Below, piece by piece: positions 41,999 to 53,551 of a stretch of DNA of 64,000 bases. Both the position numbers and the translations under genes were made by a program. Each line of letters starts with the position of its first letter. Within the stretch, counting starts at the first letter, position 1. Source of the DNA: Ustulina deusta (Eukaryota; Ascomycota; Sordariomycetes; Xylariales; Xylariaceae); NCBI GenBank assembly GCA_023159155.1, contig JAJNNX010000048.1, positions 62,001 through 126,000 of the forward strand, read 5' to 3'. A model generated the notes under the pieces. That model was not told where the DNA came from. It did no database searches and worked only from the letters and a program-made list of their open reading frames with translations.

Positions 41999-43997
41999 TT
42001 ACATATTCCCTGGTGCGTTCAACGAAAACCCACCGTCAAGGATGGTGACGGTGCCCCAGATGTACTCGTTGGTAGCAAGAGTGAGGATTACCTATTCCAG
42101 GTTAGCACCAATAGCCATACAGATATCCATTTTCCCAGAGAGCCTTTACGACTCGCGGCTGCTCATTGAAAAAGAAGACTCACACTGGCAAGCTCACGCG
42201 GCGTCCCCATCCTTTTGACCGTCGTAACACCCATGCTGCCCAGGAAAGCGCGGAATCCGTCTACATCGCAGCTGCTTTCATTTGCGTCGTTTGAATTACC
42301 AGTTGTCATTTCAGTCGGGAAGTAGCCTGTTTCGGGCGCGCGCATATCAGCGTTTGATCCGAGAAACGAGACAGCGGGTGGCCAAAGAGGGAGACCGAGA
42401 ATCAATGGGGTAGGGGAGTTACGTTTGAAATCGTAGCAATCCAAAACTAGAAATTCATAGGCGAAGATGTAGGTATATAGGAGTACACACACCTAAAGCA
42501 AGTCCGTTCACTCGAACGTTGATGTTTTCATGACTGAGGTCCGCTGCCATCTGACGAGTGAGATGAAGTGCGGCGGCCTTGCTGACCTGTTGTCATCCGT
42601 TAGAGTCCAAAGCATTTAGGTGGATAACAGGGTCTAAAAGAAGCAATGGGGGTGTTTTACATTATACGAGTACTGAGATTTTTGTGTCCTATACCAGTGT
42701 TAGTTAATCATTTCTAGCACCAGATTGTCTCTATTTTCGTGAGGATTTGTAACCCATCTGCCCGGCTGTTCAAAAGCCCTCAGACTTCCGATGCGGGCTG
42801 CGCATAGTCGCAAATCGATGCTGAATAGATAATAGCTAAGAAGGGCACTCACAAGCGTAACAACCCGCACATAGAAGCATTATTAATTACACTACCGACC
42901 TGCTTTGCTGGGCTGCTCACTGCCTTCCCTAGCAGGGGCAGGAAGGCCGCAGTCACAAAGTACAGGGATGTGGTGTTGGTGAGAAAACCTGAAAGATGTT
43001 AACTAACGGACCCTAGAGTTGGCATTATAGGATTCCGGATGGCTTATTTGTGCCTAGACACTGGTACGACGACCGAGTTCTTGTGAAGTCGTTCGGGTGA
43101 GTAATTGTAGGCTTTGAATGGCCTCGAAGCCGTCAAAGTTCAAGGCCGGTAGGTGGGAAGATAGTATTCATATAGGAAAGTAGCCAATGAACGGTGAAGT
43201 GGCGGACATACTCTGCTGCCAATTACCCTCAACTTCCTCGGCGAACATGGCTGCACCAAATGCTTCGGGTCCATCAGCCGGGGTTGCAGCAGGACGGCCC
43301 TTCCAAACGCCAGCATTATTCACGAGACTGCTCGAGAATCAAAATACATCAGCATGTTGCGACATTCATCGCGAATGACACGCCAATGGTGGTGCTGCAA
43401 TTCTGGAAGCTGACGCCTAGTGCGGTGATGACGAGACTAATAAAAAGGGGTAACAGCTAGGTGAACTCACACGTTAAGATAGCCCTCCTTCGCCTCAATC
43501 TGACTAACGGCATTCTTTATGCTCTCCTTATCCGTGACATCCATGACGAGCGGGAGGATCTCCCCTCCGCCGAGCTTGTCCCGGGCGCCGTGGACCCGTG
43601 CGCTCGTCTCGAGGACATCAGCGCGGCGGCCCGTGATGTACACTCGAGCACCATTCACAGCAAGAGTCTGCGCGATCACTACCGATAAATTTTCACACAG
43701 CTTAGCACTGGGGTATGCTCATTTAAAAGCTGTAAATGCGAGATGTTGAGGGGATATCATCGGAAAGAGGCGGTTTCAGGGGTAACACATACTTAGGCCA
43801 ACACCTGTGCCCCCACCGGTCACTGGGAGAAGATGGAGCGATTAGCTACGATTCGACATATAATACGATACAAAGGGGGGATGAGCTGGAGGAAAAGGAG
43901 TTAGTTGGAAGAGGGGTTTTTTTGAAAACGAACCGACAACGACCCAGTCCTTCAGGCCGAACAGAGCAGCAGCAGATAGGGGGTGAGGAGTAGCCAT
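41999..43997 (-). CDS. short-chain dehydrogenase/reductase, nine exons
   Basis: Nine exons close into one 303-residue frame: 43997-43934, 43822-43793, 43678-43471, 43327-43212, 42988-42853, 42688-42661, 42586-42493, 42326-42184, 42091-41999, all with GT-AG ends. The classical SDR signature is complete: TGGGTGVG cofactor loop (residues 23-30), a TGRRAD segment after strand 2 suited to NADP(H), NNAG (104-107), catalytic Ser178 (NNASMCG), and YNVSK with Tyr193 and Lys197. The family reduces or oxidises small carbonyl/alcohol substrates; the substrate here is unknown. Exon 6 is only 28 nt and carries Tyr193, and exon 2 is 30 nt. Ordinary open-frame reading finds only scraps of this gene. No disruption is visible. 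Confidence 0.88.
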
Positions 43998-44749
43998 TGC
44001 CAATAGAGTTATCTAGATTAGAATCGAACTCTAGTGATAGCGACAGCAAGATTCTACGAGAAGTTCGGTGAGTAGGAATGGCGAGGGCAGATGAGAAAGA
44101 GCAGAAAATGGGGTAGAGGAAGAGATAGTAGGGAGGGTGGCCAAGTGCCTTTTATAAATACTGGAAGCTACCAGCAGCGTCTTTCTTCAACCAATCACGT
44201 CACATACTCTAGGAAATGGCTTACGAAGTCAAAAAAAGAAAAAAGTAGAAATATTGAAGATCCTCCTGGAACGGAAGACTGCCCCTGACACGGGGAACCC
44301 GGCCACATACTTGCGACCTGCCAAGGTCGTCGTGAAAGTGGACCAGCCCTTATCAATTAACATAGCCCGCCGGTCCGGGACGTGAGAGAAACAAGTACCC
44401 ACTAGTCTACGTAATAACTGATCACGTATGACTTGTTGCTCGGGCTGGAAGAGATCCTTCAACCACCAAGATAGTGGAAGTTGAGGTTGAGGATAGAATA
44501 GTATCATGTTGAGCGTTACCCTACACTGCGGTATCGAGTTTGAAAAAGCTACGCTTCTTTTCCACTAGCCATACAGCTCCTACCTCCCGCCCCGCTGACA
44601 AAGCCTAAGAATGGTATCATGGCAGCAATGATCTAAAATGCAGCAACCATAAACCTCTAGTGTCTGGGCAGATCAGACCAGATGCGTGAAACCCGTCAGT
44701 ACCAGATTTTTGTACAGTTCATTGCGCCGGCTCGTGAGCCCCGTATCAA
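43998..44749. other. intergenic region
   Basis: SDR promoter on the left and HPC2 3' flank on the right, both genes reading leftward. A minus-strand frame at 44229-44507 has no recognisable features. Confidence 0.4.
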
Positions 44750-46696
44750 TTACAAGCCAGAAAATTTCGGACTGTTAGGTTGCAGCACATTATAAGACGT
44801 GTTAGAGGACTTTAGTAAGTTGGCTTCGCGCTCGGCCTTTTCGCGATCCATTTGCGCTCTATCAGCTTTCGTCATGCGAGGCTTCCGCGTTATACCACCT
44901 CGCGAGCCGGGTCCGCCACCACGACCTCGTCCAGTACCAGCAGCGGCACCTCGACTACCACCACGCCCGCCACGGGAGCCACGACCTCTCTTAGGAAGCC
45001 CATCGCCACTACACTTAGTTAGCCTCACTCTATACTCGCCGAGGAGTTCAACATACCGTCCTGGTTCGGGTTTTTCAACCTCGCGTATTAGGGGTCCAGA
45101 GTACACGAAGAAGCCATCTCGACTGGCTGCAGCCTGTTCCTCCCACAGAAGCTCTGAGTCGTCAACAAAATCATCATCTCTGTCGTATTCGTCTTCCTTG
45201 AAATGCCTCTTCTTCTTGGCTCGCTTGCTATCGGCAGCCTTGTCTGGGCCACTTGTGCCACCCATCTCGATGTTTGAATCCTCGTTGTCCGACTCATCCA
45301 CAGACATTTCATCGCCTTCTCGACTAGAGTCATTCTGTGCCAGCGCTGCGGAAGCAGCCGCAATACGCGCCTTGCGTGCCTTATGCTCTGCCTGTCGAGG
45401 ATGCAGAGCGTCCCACCCATACTGCTCCTCGGCCATCCGCATAAAATTGACGTACTTATTTGTTTCTCCATTCAAGGGGATGTTCAGAATGATAGATGGT
45501 ACGACAAGCTCCGAACCGGGCTCTGCCCTGCCAAAATCGAGGATGGATCGTCCCGGAAGTGGATCTAGTGTCTCTTTGGCAGGGTGAATACGAGGTGAAG
45601 AGGAAGTTGCGCTGTAGTTTTTGGAGGCCGCCCGCTTCGCCCCGGCAGCACCGATAGTGGTGATAGATGTTGGACGAATCTCAATCTTCGAGGCAGCTAG
45701 AGTTGATAAAGGAGCGGCAGGCTTCTTCGGCTCCACTGTGGGTGGTTTGGGGGCTGGCGGAGGTGCAAAATCTCTTCTGAAAGGATTAGGAGAGGGGGGT
45801 ACGGAACTAGAATCTTGTTGTGGGCGGGATTGTGATGGAGGTTGCGAAAGATTTTGTTGCTGATTTGGCGCAAAGGAGGTATGAGATGGTATAGGTGAGA
45901 TAATATTTTGCACGGGAGGGTCGACCAGACTGGCAATGGAAGGTGATGCACTTGCACGGTTGATCGCATTCGTATTACTTGGACCTCGTGGAGATCCCAT
46001 CGTGTTTGGGTAACTGTGAGAGACCATTGTCTCCCTCACGGGATCATAGTTCGAAGACCGGATGGGATCATATGCAGTGCCGCTAGCTCGAGGCGTGACA
46101 CTAGGCCGCGGCGGTGGTTGTGGCGGCTGATGGTATGATTGTGGTTCAGGCTCAGCGTTGAGAATACTCGACATTGATCCTGGCATCGACTCTCGCTTTG
46201 GTTCTCTCTGAGTTATCGGCTCCAAGCGGCCCATCGTGGTAGCCACCTCAGTAACTTTCGGCTGGCGAGACACTGGGACCGCTGCTGCAGGACCAGCGGG
46301 TGAACTTGCGGCTCGTGAAGGAGCGTCGCCATTCTCGCCGTCAACAGTGCCCGTGGTCTTACGCCGTCGCTGCGTAGGAGGCGCATTTGGGTCCTTCGGT
46401 TTCCGAGTGCGCTTCGGTTTCTCCCCCCCTTCTTCGGCATTGGTGCTATTCCGCTTAATTCTCGATCCAGGTTTAGGCCCCGGCTTTCGCCGAGGCAGGC
46501 CATCCTTAGTGAGTAGAGGTTGGCCAGATCCATCGTACCTAATAGTGGTTGGGTCGACGACAATCTCGTCCAGTTCTCCTCCATTTGGCTTGGACCTCCC
46601 GAAGCCGGGTGATGTCGGTGCCGAAAGCATGGAAGGCGGATCCGACAATTCGGGGGAAGAGCTGTATCGCGTATGATTTCCAGATGTGGTGGCCAT
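44750..46696 (-). CDS. HPC2: Hpc2/ubinuclein family subunit of the HIR histone chaperone complex
   Basis: 648 residues from the ATG at 46696; the open frame continues 17 codons upstream only to a TTG, so the ATG is preferred. Most of the protein is low-complexity Pro/Ser/Ala/Gln-rich. It has an AT-hook-like GRSKP/RRKPGPKPGSRIKR segment near residue 75 and a basic KPKRTRKPKDPNAPP stretch. The Hpc2-related domain (HRD) is at about residues 500-537: EYDRDDDFVDDSELLWEEQ followed by DGFFVYSGPL. In yeast the HRD of Hpc2 contacts the histone H3 variant side and the HIR complex, which deposits histones outside S phase and represses histone genes. A Gly/Arg-rich RGG stretch and a charged helix end the protein. 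Confidence 0.85.
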   Translation of the reverse strand: MATTSGNHTRYSSSPELSDPPSMLSAPTSPGFGRSKPNGGELDEIVVDPTTIRYDGSGQPLLTKDGLPRRKPGPKPGSRIKRNSTNAEEGGEKPKRTRKPKDPNAPPTQRRRKTTGTVDGENGDAPSRAASSPAGPAAAVPVSRQPKVTEVATTMGRLEPITQREPKRESMPGSMSSILNAEPEPQSYHQPPQPPPRPSVTPRASGTAYDPIRSSNYDPVRETMVSHSYPNTMGSPRGPSNTNAINRASASPSIASLVDPPVQNIISPIPSHTSFAPNQQQNLSQPPSQSRPQQDSSSVPPSPNPFRRDFAPPPAPKPPTVEPKKPAAPLSTLAASKIEIRPTSITTIGAAGAKRAASKNYSATSSSPRIHPAKETLDPLPGRSILDFGRAEPGSELVVPSIILNIPLNGETNKYVNFMRMAEEQYGWDALHPRQAEHKARKARIAAASAALAQNDSSREGDEMSVDESDNEDSNIEMGGTSGPDKAADSKRAKKKRHFKEDEYDRDDDFVDDSELLWEEQAAASRDGFFVYSGPLIREVEKPEPGRYVELLGEYRVRLTKCSGDGLPKRGRGSRGGRGGSRGAAAGTGRGRGGGPGSRGGITRKPRMTKADRAQMDREKAEREANLLKSSNTSYNVLQPNSPKFSGL

Positions 46697-49600
46697 TTCG
46701 GCAAAGATCTGGTCTGATAAGACAGTACCTGAATTGTAGCTGATCAAAAGCTCAACGAGATGAGGACAGTTGTGCTGGAATCACTCGTCAACCGGCGTGA
46801 TAAATATCGATGGCTCGACAGTGCCAATTCCAGTATTAAACAATAGTCAAGGCAAGCCCTTGAATACAAACAATGGAGACTTGATAGACAATTCGGATTA
46901 CTAAGGAGTAGAGTTGCGTAACTCGAAGTTAGTCAGGTTGATATAGCACCCGAACCGCTCGAGACTCTTGAGGCTCAGGTTTGAGGTGTGGCTGAAGACA
47001 AATGCGGCTTGGGTGTTAGAGTTGTCTTGGCGCGATAGGTCAATTAGATGCCTAGGTACTTAGGCAGGTTGTTGAGGCGCCTTTAGTGGGGAACTTGGTA
47101 CCTAGCGACCACTGGCAATTGCAATGGTACCTAGGCTAACTGAGGTAGGTAATTGCAGCAGAGTAGCACGGGGAAATCAGTAGCTGCAGCTGGGTGGGGC
47201 TGTGCTGGTATTTCGGTGCGCTTTTCTGACTGCTGATTGGACCGATGCGCCAATGGTTTGGCTCAAAGAGCTCACTTGCCGAAGGTGGTCGCACTGGCAA
47301 AGGAGACAGAGACTGCACTGTCCACTACAGGTCAATGTCGGTAAGTAACGTGACCTCCACTCTCCGGTCGGCCTGACGGCGCGTTCGTGTGCTGCACACT
47401 GGCTGGGGCTGGACTGGCGGATCTGAATAACCTCACGAGAATCGCAACAATCGCAGTTAATCCTCCACCTCGACACTCCGCCCGCTGATAAATCGTCAAG
47501 GCGGACGCTTGAGATGCTGCACGATGTCGGATCCAATGCACAAAATTCTGGTGCACAAAATGCAACCGGAAAATTAATGGAAAGAAGCAGCGCAGCAATG
47601 GTTCTTGATGAAATTGTTGCTACAATGGCATTTTGGCGGTGTTGGTGGTGAGGATAGGTGGTTGGGGAAGAGAAGAGAAAGAGTGTTTTGTAGAGATTGA
47701 CGGGAAGGATGGGGATGGCTACGTTTTTTGAGAACTGGGAATTGGCAATTATTAGCTCTCCAACGAAAAACGGGGCTGACTAGAAACCTGAGTTGTTCTG
47801 AGAATCGGGCAGAGTTGCCAGGGAAATTTTAATTGTTAGGAAAAACCCGAATTAGAGATCGGGACTAAGCTGGAGAGGGGGGGGCTCTACTGTGCGATGG
47901 GCGGGAGATTGGTTGGAAATGCGAGAACGACGAGCCAGGGGAACAAGAACAGGACTGACCAGGCCACACTAGATGGGATGGGAGTGATCATGGGAGGCGG
48001 CCGACACGAGGACGAGAAACGAGAGAGGGGGCGTACGTAGAAAAGAATAGACCGAAGGGATGGGGGGGGAATAGCCGTGAAGGAATTATTACATACAAGG
48101 TCTCGGCATCTATAGCCAGAGAGGGAATTATCATCAGGGCCATGGTCACTATTCACTTTGCAAGACAGGTTCGCAGGCATCAGATGGCGATAGAAACATC
48201 GAATCATCCGATAGGGGCGTGGCAGCAGCAGACAGCGTATAGAGGGTGTGTGCGGATCAGGCATCGGGGGTTGCATTAGCGCAAAGTACCCAGTATGCTT
48301 GTCACTCGGTGACCAGTAGGCTCCAGTAATCATGACGGAAAGAACACACAAACTAGGGCCCCAAGAGGGAATTTGCGGAATGGAAAGGTCTCTCTAGCGA
48401 GCAGTGTGTGGGATGTTGGGGCCACGGTAAGAATTGTTTGAGAGAAGGAATAAGCTTCCAAGAATGGGACCCTTTGCTGCAAGGAAAGGGGCGTGTGGTC
48501 TGTGGGTCAGACCGGGTAAGTACCTACCTATTAATGGGGTTGGGTGGACAAGCAAGGTACTACCACACTAACTACCTCTTAAGTAACTACCCAGGTGTAC
48601 ACTGCACCATTGACGTCCATCTATGTACACTATCAACTGCATGCTGCCCACAGGCATGTTTGTCTGCTTCACTCAACAGAGGCGCCATGAGGGTTCAAGT
48701 AGAGCACCTCTTGACGAATTACCTTGGCAGGCAGGTAGCCTATAAGGTTGACCATTGAGTGTATAGGTACATTACCTACGGGTGCAGCAGTAGACAATAC
48801 ATTAGGTATGCTTACTGGGAAGAACAGTTCGCTCATACTTGCTTATTGTCTTGTCGACAAGGGTCCATTATGTGTGGGGAAAGGAAAGGCGAAGAAAGGT
48901 GAGCCAGCCGATGATTGTTGAATTTTGCATGCATGCAGCTTGGCAACTTGGCAGAACCTAGCTTGAGCCTCCTGAAAAGGAAATGCGCTAGCGCAGTGCA
49001 GGACATTGTGGGGCCCTTTTCGGTACGTATCTTCAGCCCAGATGAGTTTTAGAAGTTTTAGGTTGACTCCACATGTTCCAGCCGCAGATTTTGACGCGAG
49101 ATAACCGCGTGCATGTGACAGGGGTCCACGGCAGATCTAAAAAGAGAAGCAAAAATTGATGTACTTGTACATGGTATCATAAATTCAATTCTTTAACTAG
49201 AGCAAGAGCTGGAGTTTATCAACAACATCAGCTCTTACAATGGTGCAAGCGCCAATTGGTCATTCTAGGTTACTTACACTCTTGATTTATTCAACCTTGG
49301 TGGTTTTATTACATTTGCATTAGGTGTTACCTATCCAGGCAAGATCCGTTCGGGTGCCAAGCGCAACAATTTACTTACTACAGAGGCTGCTGAGGATCCA
49401 GTATGTTGGTTAGAAGGGAAAGGATAATAGGCACCTACACTATAATGCGCAAGTGGACCTGTGAATAGTAGGTATTACCTACTTGTCTCCTACAACCTAC
49501 CTTAGGTATACTGTATAAGCCATAGCTTACAAGGAATGTAACAAAAGAAATAGACAACACCAAGTCCATGGAAGTGGTAATGCACTCACTAAATGTAGTA

Positions 49601-50092
49601 CGTACTCATCCATAGATAATTGAAATAATTGAATAATAATGCCCGTCAGTCAATTAATGCTCAGGCCATCTCTCCCTCAAGAGTGCTCCGACAGCTTTAC
49701 CTGCTGGCCCAGGCTAGTGTGTAGACATAGGTACCTACACTAACGATGTGTCTCGACCCACCGATCGGGTCTGCCCATGAGACATAACCCGAAGCATTTT
49801 AATTGGGTAATCAAGCGATTGCGGCGCTTGTTCGTGCTGGAGATTCAGAGAGTGGGGTAAGATCCATGTGTCTCGAGAAAAACTGCCAACACAGTGCAGT
49901 TGTAGTGTGTACTTCTTACCGTTCAGCCACATTTGAGGGGTCTGGTCCAGTGGCTACTACCAAGCCGCATCACAAACCTGAGGATTTCTTGTTTGAATCT
50001 AAAGACCCCCTTCAATCCGTGTCTATTGCAACTAGAGGCTAACCACGAAATTCCTGATTCGCTACGACGTCATATCTGCTTCGTGGCCTATA
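46697..50092. other. long intergenic region rich in TACCTAGGTA-type words
   Basis: 3.4 kb without a supported gene. It should contain the HPC2 5' leader and promoter on the left and the RPAP1 promoter on the right. Frames at 47136-47598 (-), 47887-48351 (-) and 48408-48758 (+) lack family features. CCTAGGTA/TACCTAGG/TACCTACC words recur at about 47051, 47098-47150, 48520, 49420-49510 and 49728. A non-coding RNA or fast-evolving small gene cannot be excluded. Confidence 0.4.
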
Positions 50093-51487
50093 ATGGCTTC
50101 ACCCCTCTTCATCCTCGACGTCAAGGAGAAAGAGACAACTGAAGCAAAAGCACCCGCTTTCCCCCAGATCAGATCGGGCACGTCGGGATTTCCAGAGCAC
50201 AAGAAACGAAGCAAAGTGTCGGCGTTCAAACAGAAGCGGCAGGGCGCAAAACCCGATCAGCAACCACAAGTTTTTCTGTCGTCAACCGGTCAACTTCTTG
50301 GATCTCCAAATCATGGCCCAAGAACCGCATCTTCGGGCCAGAGCTTCACGGCGAACGAGAAAATCAATATAGATCGCGAGAACAGCCAGAAGCTTGCATC
50401 GATGTCGCCGCAAGAAATCGAACAAGCCCGGCACGAGTTGTTCAGCGGTCTAGACTCATCCATACTCGAAAGGCTCCTGAAGCGCGCAAATCTGGATGAC
50501 GGTGCTAATACCTCATCCTTCGACGAACCTCAGCCAACGCCAGAAGCTACGTCTTCCCGGCGTGGACAAGCAGGCACCGTGCCCGAGATACAAATAGAAG
50601 ACACATCAGTTAAAACAGCCTCGAGTGCCCCTATAAGCGAGGGCCCAGTAGAGCCGAGCACCACAAGCGCGAATAACGATGCGAATAGCATGCCCCCTAA
50701 ACCATACGTATCCAACGAAGCAGACGAGTACGATCCACCACAAACGCACACCACGAGCCCCGAAAATCACAATCCCGTCGTCGTCGTCGTCGACGACGAC
50801 GACAGCGCACCAGCCATACCCCCAGCAGAACACATAATCGACCCGACCTCGCGCGACCCAGAAGGCGCTCACTGGCCGCGCGCCCCGCAGCCCGCCGACC
50901 TCGACCCATCGGACCCGAACTTCCTCCAGAATCTGCACGAGAAATACTTCCCCTCGCTGCCGGCCGACCCGTCGAAGCTGGCCTGGATGGCACCTGTCCC
51001 GACGCCGAACTCGCCCGCGGACCGCGACAGCCCGTATTACCCGGGACAGGACTCCCTCCCGATCTCGGCGCTGCGCTTCGACTTCCGCGGCGTGCTGCTC
51101 CCCCCCCGCATCTCGCGCGCCGTGCCCATGTCCAAGGGCCTGCACCACCACGGCGAGGCGCCCGAGGCCGCCGGGTACACGGTCCGGGAGCTGGCGCGCC
51201 TGGCGCGGAGCGCCGTGCCCGGACAGCGGTGCGTGGCGTACCAGACCCTCGGACGCATCCTCTACCGCCTGGGCAAGGGGGAGTTCGGCGGCCTGAGGCG
51301 GGACGACGTGAGCATGGGCATCTGGCGCGAATTCGAAGAAGGCGCCGTTCTGCGCAGCCTCCACGACGAGATCGGCACCGAGGAAGGCCGCCGCGGCCGT
51401 GGACATCGCAGCGCAAGCGCGTTTGCGACCGAGGCCGTCTGGCTATTTGAAAAGGGTGGTTGGAAGGAGAAGCTGAAGAAGGCTTAA
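50093..51487 (+). CDS. RBA50: RPAP1 / Rba50-like RNA polymerase II assembly factor
   Basis: A 464-residue single-exon protein. The RPAP1 N-terminal motif lies at about residues 95-135 (ENSQKLASMSPQEIEQARHE, then LFSGLDSSILERLLKRANLD). The RPAP1 C-terminal domain covers about 325-400 (ALRFDFRGVLLPP, GLHHHGEAPEAAGYT, ARSAVPGQRCVAYQTLGRI). The linker is disordered and acidic. Rba50/RPAP1 helps assemble the Rpb3 subcomplex and bring RNA polymerase II to the nucleus. Fungal members are short compared with animal RPAP1, so this length is normal. A run of GTC codons followed by GAC codons at 50777-50803 is a perfect DNA palindrome encoding Val5-Asp4. The 3' half is markedly G/C-richer than the 5' half. 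Confidence 0.9.
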   Translation: MASPLFILDVKEKETTEAKAPAFPQIRSGTSGFPEHKKRSKVSAFKQKRQGAKPDQQPQVFLSSTGQLLGSPNHGPRTASSGQSFTANEKINIDRENSQKLASMSPQEIEQARHELFSGLDSSILERLLKRANLDDGANTSSFDEPQPTPEATSSRRGQAGTVPEIQIEDTSVKTASSAPISEGPVEPSTTSANNDANSMPPKPYVSNEADEYDPPQTHTTSPENHNPVVVVVDDDDSAPAIPPAEHIIDPTSRDPEGAHWPRAPQPADLDPSDPNFLQNLHEKYFPSLPADPSKLAWMAPVPTPNSPADRDSPYYPGQDSLPISALRFDFRGVLLPPRISRAVPMSKGLHHHGEAPEAAGYTVRELARLARSAVPGQRCVAYQTLGRILYRLGKGEFGGLRRDDVSMGIWREFEEGAVLRSLHDEIGTEEGRRGRGHRSASAFATEAVWLFEKGGWKEKLKKA

Positions 51488-52281
51488 TAAGTGAAGGAAG
51501 AAAAAAAAAGAACGAAAAAAAAAAAAGGCTCCAATCGGTAATGAATGGCACCGAATCATCTCTAGTTGTCTCGAAATTCCTTCTAAAAGAAGACGAAAGT
51601 GAGTGAGTGAGAGAGAGAAAAAGGACATTGGTATTCCATAATGTTTAGACTATTACAACACAACAAACAACGCGGCGAAGAAGAAAGGCTGATCTGATAA
51701 AAACATTGACATGATGGGCTGACAAGAATACAGGCCAAACCAGTGAGCCCAGCCCGGTCAACCAAATCAAACCGCCAACCGTGCTAGAACCCGCCAACCC
51801 CCCCTCCGCGTGCTTGTTCTCTCCCTCCCCTTTTAGCCCCTTTGCCTAAATCTTGTTCCGTAGACAGTTTTCTAGACCATGAGGTAGCGAGCGGACACGT
51901 GAAATCTTTTCCCTTTTTTTTTCTCCTTCTTCCGGTTCGGCATCCGTGTCCGTCAAGTGAATCATGCCTATGAAAATCCAGCTATCCATTCATCCATACA
52001 TCTACCAAACAGATTGTTTGTCAACCATCACAGGACTGTCTGCACATTTGACCAGATGCAGCCAATCCCCCCTTCCCCTGTGCCTCGCCCACTCGTTAAA
52101 CAAAGTATTTGGAGACTACTGCTCTCCTGTTGGTACGGCGTAGAAAAGCCACTGTGCCTGTGACTTCTCGTATTGAGAGTAACATTATAAAATGAAAGGA
52201 TATTCGGTAGGAGTGTGGTAAGAATTTACCTCCCACATAAGTGGAGGAGGGGAGATACGGAGCGGTATTGGTGATTCGGCT
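51488..52281. other. convergent 3' flanks of RPAP1 and VPS74
   Basis: Two A-rich tracts directly follow the RPAP1 stop (51497-51526). No gene is seen. The region serves as terminator region for two converging genes. Confidence 0.45.
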
Positions 52282-53551
52282 TTAGAGGAGGGAATCGAGG
52301 CGGGTGAAGACGCTCAGACACGCGGCAACAACCTCGAGCTGAAGCTCCTTGTCTTTGGCGCCGTTGACCTCCTATTTAAAACAATGGCATTAGAAATTGT
52401 GCGACAGGAAGGAGCAATAGCCAACTTACCTCGGCAATGATCTGGGGGATGTTGGCGCCGATGCCGGTAGAACTTGGTTTCCGACCGAATGGCCATTGTG
52501 AGTATTCCGCGAGTAGTTCGTCTGTCTGAGTGAAGGCGCGTTCGCGAGCTTCGTGGCCGAGAGTAGTCAGAGCATTCTCTAGCACATTGGCAGCATATGC
52601 AGCGCAGATCATGGAAATGGTTCGAGTGTATCGAAACTCGAGGTTCTCGGGAAGGAACTGGGAGCTGGGGAGGACGACGGTGCGTTGAGTGAGGACGTTT
52701 CTAACGCGCCGTCGAATCTCGTCTTTGGCACCACCGTCAGCCACGGGGTGTGTGGCCATGTCGAATAGGAGGAAGTTGCGCTTCTCGGTTCGCAAGATAC
52801 CTTTGTCGACCAGGCCTTTGCAGAGGCGTTCCCGAACCTGTTTCAACTGATAGCCGATCTTCATCAGGTTCCAGGTCTCGCCTATCGCACCGGAGAGCAT
52901 TAGCTACGACACTCGAACAGCCCACGTCGAGAGAGTGCGGACCGCATACATACCGCTCATCAGATCAATCCATGTGCCGACGCTCATCTTCTCGCTCTGC
53001 TTCATCATCTTCAGTGCTTCGTCTAGCAGCACCTCGCCCGTCAGTGTATCGTCGATGACTTCGATTACGCGATCCGCAAGAGGGAACCGCCTCCGAGACG
53101 GATCCTTTTGCATGCTGATACGGCCCCGGAAAGCGAGCTCTATGACGATGCAACCTCGCAAGGCGTAGCTAATGTTGTCGTTCCAGAAAGAGAGATACCC
53201 CTATCGCAGCAGCCATCAGCATCGCGGATTGAGGGTTGTGTCGGGCGTGTCGCGTGGGCGGCGGTAGGGCTGGTTGGCCTGGGTCGTGATGCTTACCTGC
53301 TTGTCTTTGAGTCCCAGCAGCACAACTTCGTCCATCAACGTGAGCTTGGGCTGCTTATTTCTCTCGGCGCTCTCGCTGATATCCCGCGGGTCGAACGCTA
53401 TCTTATGGCCATTCTCGCTGTTCTCGTAACTCGTCTCCGGGCCATTGTCGCGCACGCCTGCCGAGGAATGGGAACGGCTAGCGCCGTTGCTGGACTCGGC
53501 GTCGTTGGTAGCGCTGCCCCCTCCACGGCGTCTCGTCAATCCTGACGACAT
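52282..53551 (-). CDS. VPS74: Vps74 / GOLPH3 (GPP34) Golgi phosphoprotein
   Basis: Four exons, 53551-53297, 53200-52954, 52881-52430 and 52368-52282, give 346 residues, close to yeast Vps74 (about 345). The first 65 residues are a disordered Ser/Gly/Asn-rich tail beginning [11 protein letters not shown]; an N-terminal Arg cluster in this family binds COPI. The GPP34 domain follows: [66 protein letters not shown], and the C-terminal [19 protein letters not shown]. The protein binds PI4P on the Golgi and keeps glycosyltransferases there. All splice joints keep phase, so the gene is intact. Confidence 0.93.

Noticed and set aside
47136..48758. Several 60-154 codon frames upstream of HPC2
   Set aside because: Composition and lack of motifs fit leader or promoter sequence; not supported as genes.
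50606..51551. Long minus-strand frames opposite RPAP1
   Set aside because: G/C-rich shadows without domain resemblance; the plus strand has clear RPAP1 motifs.
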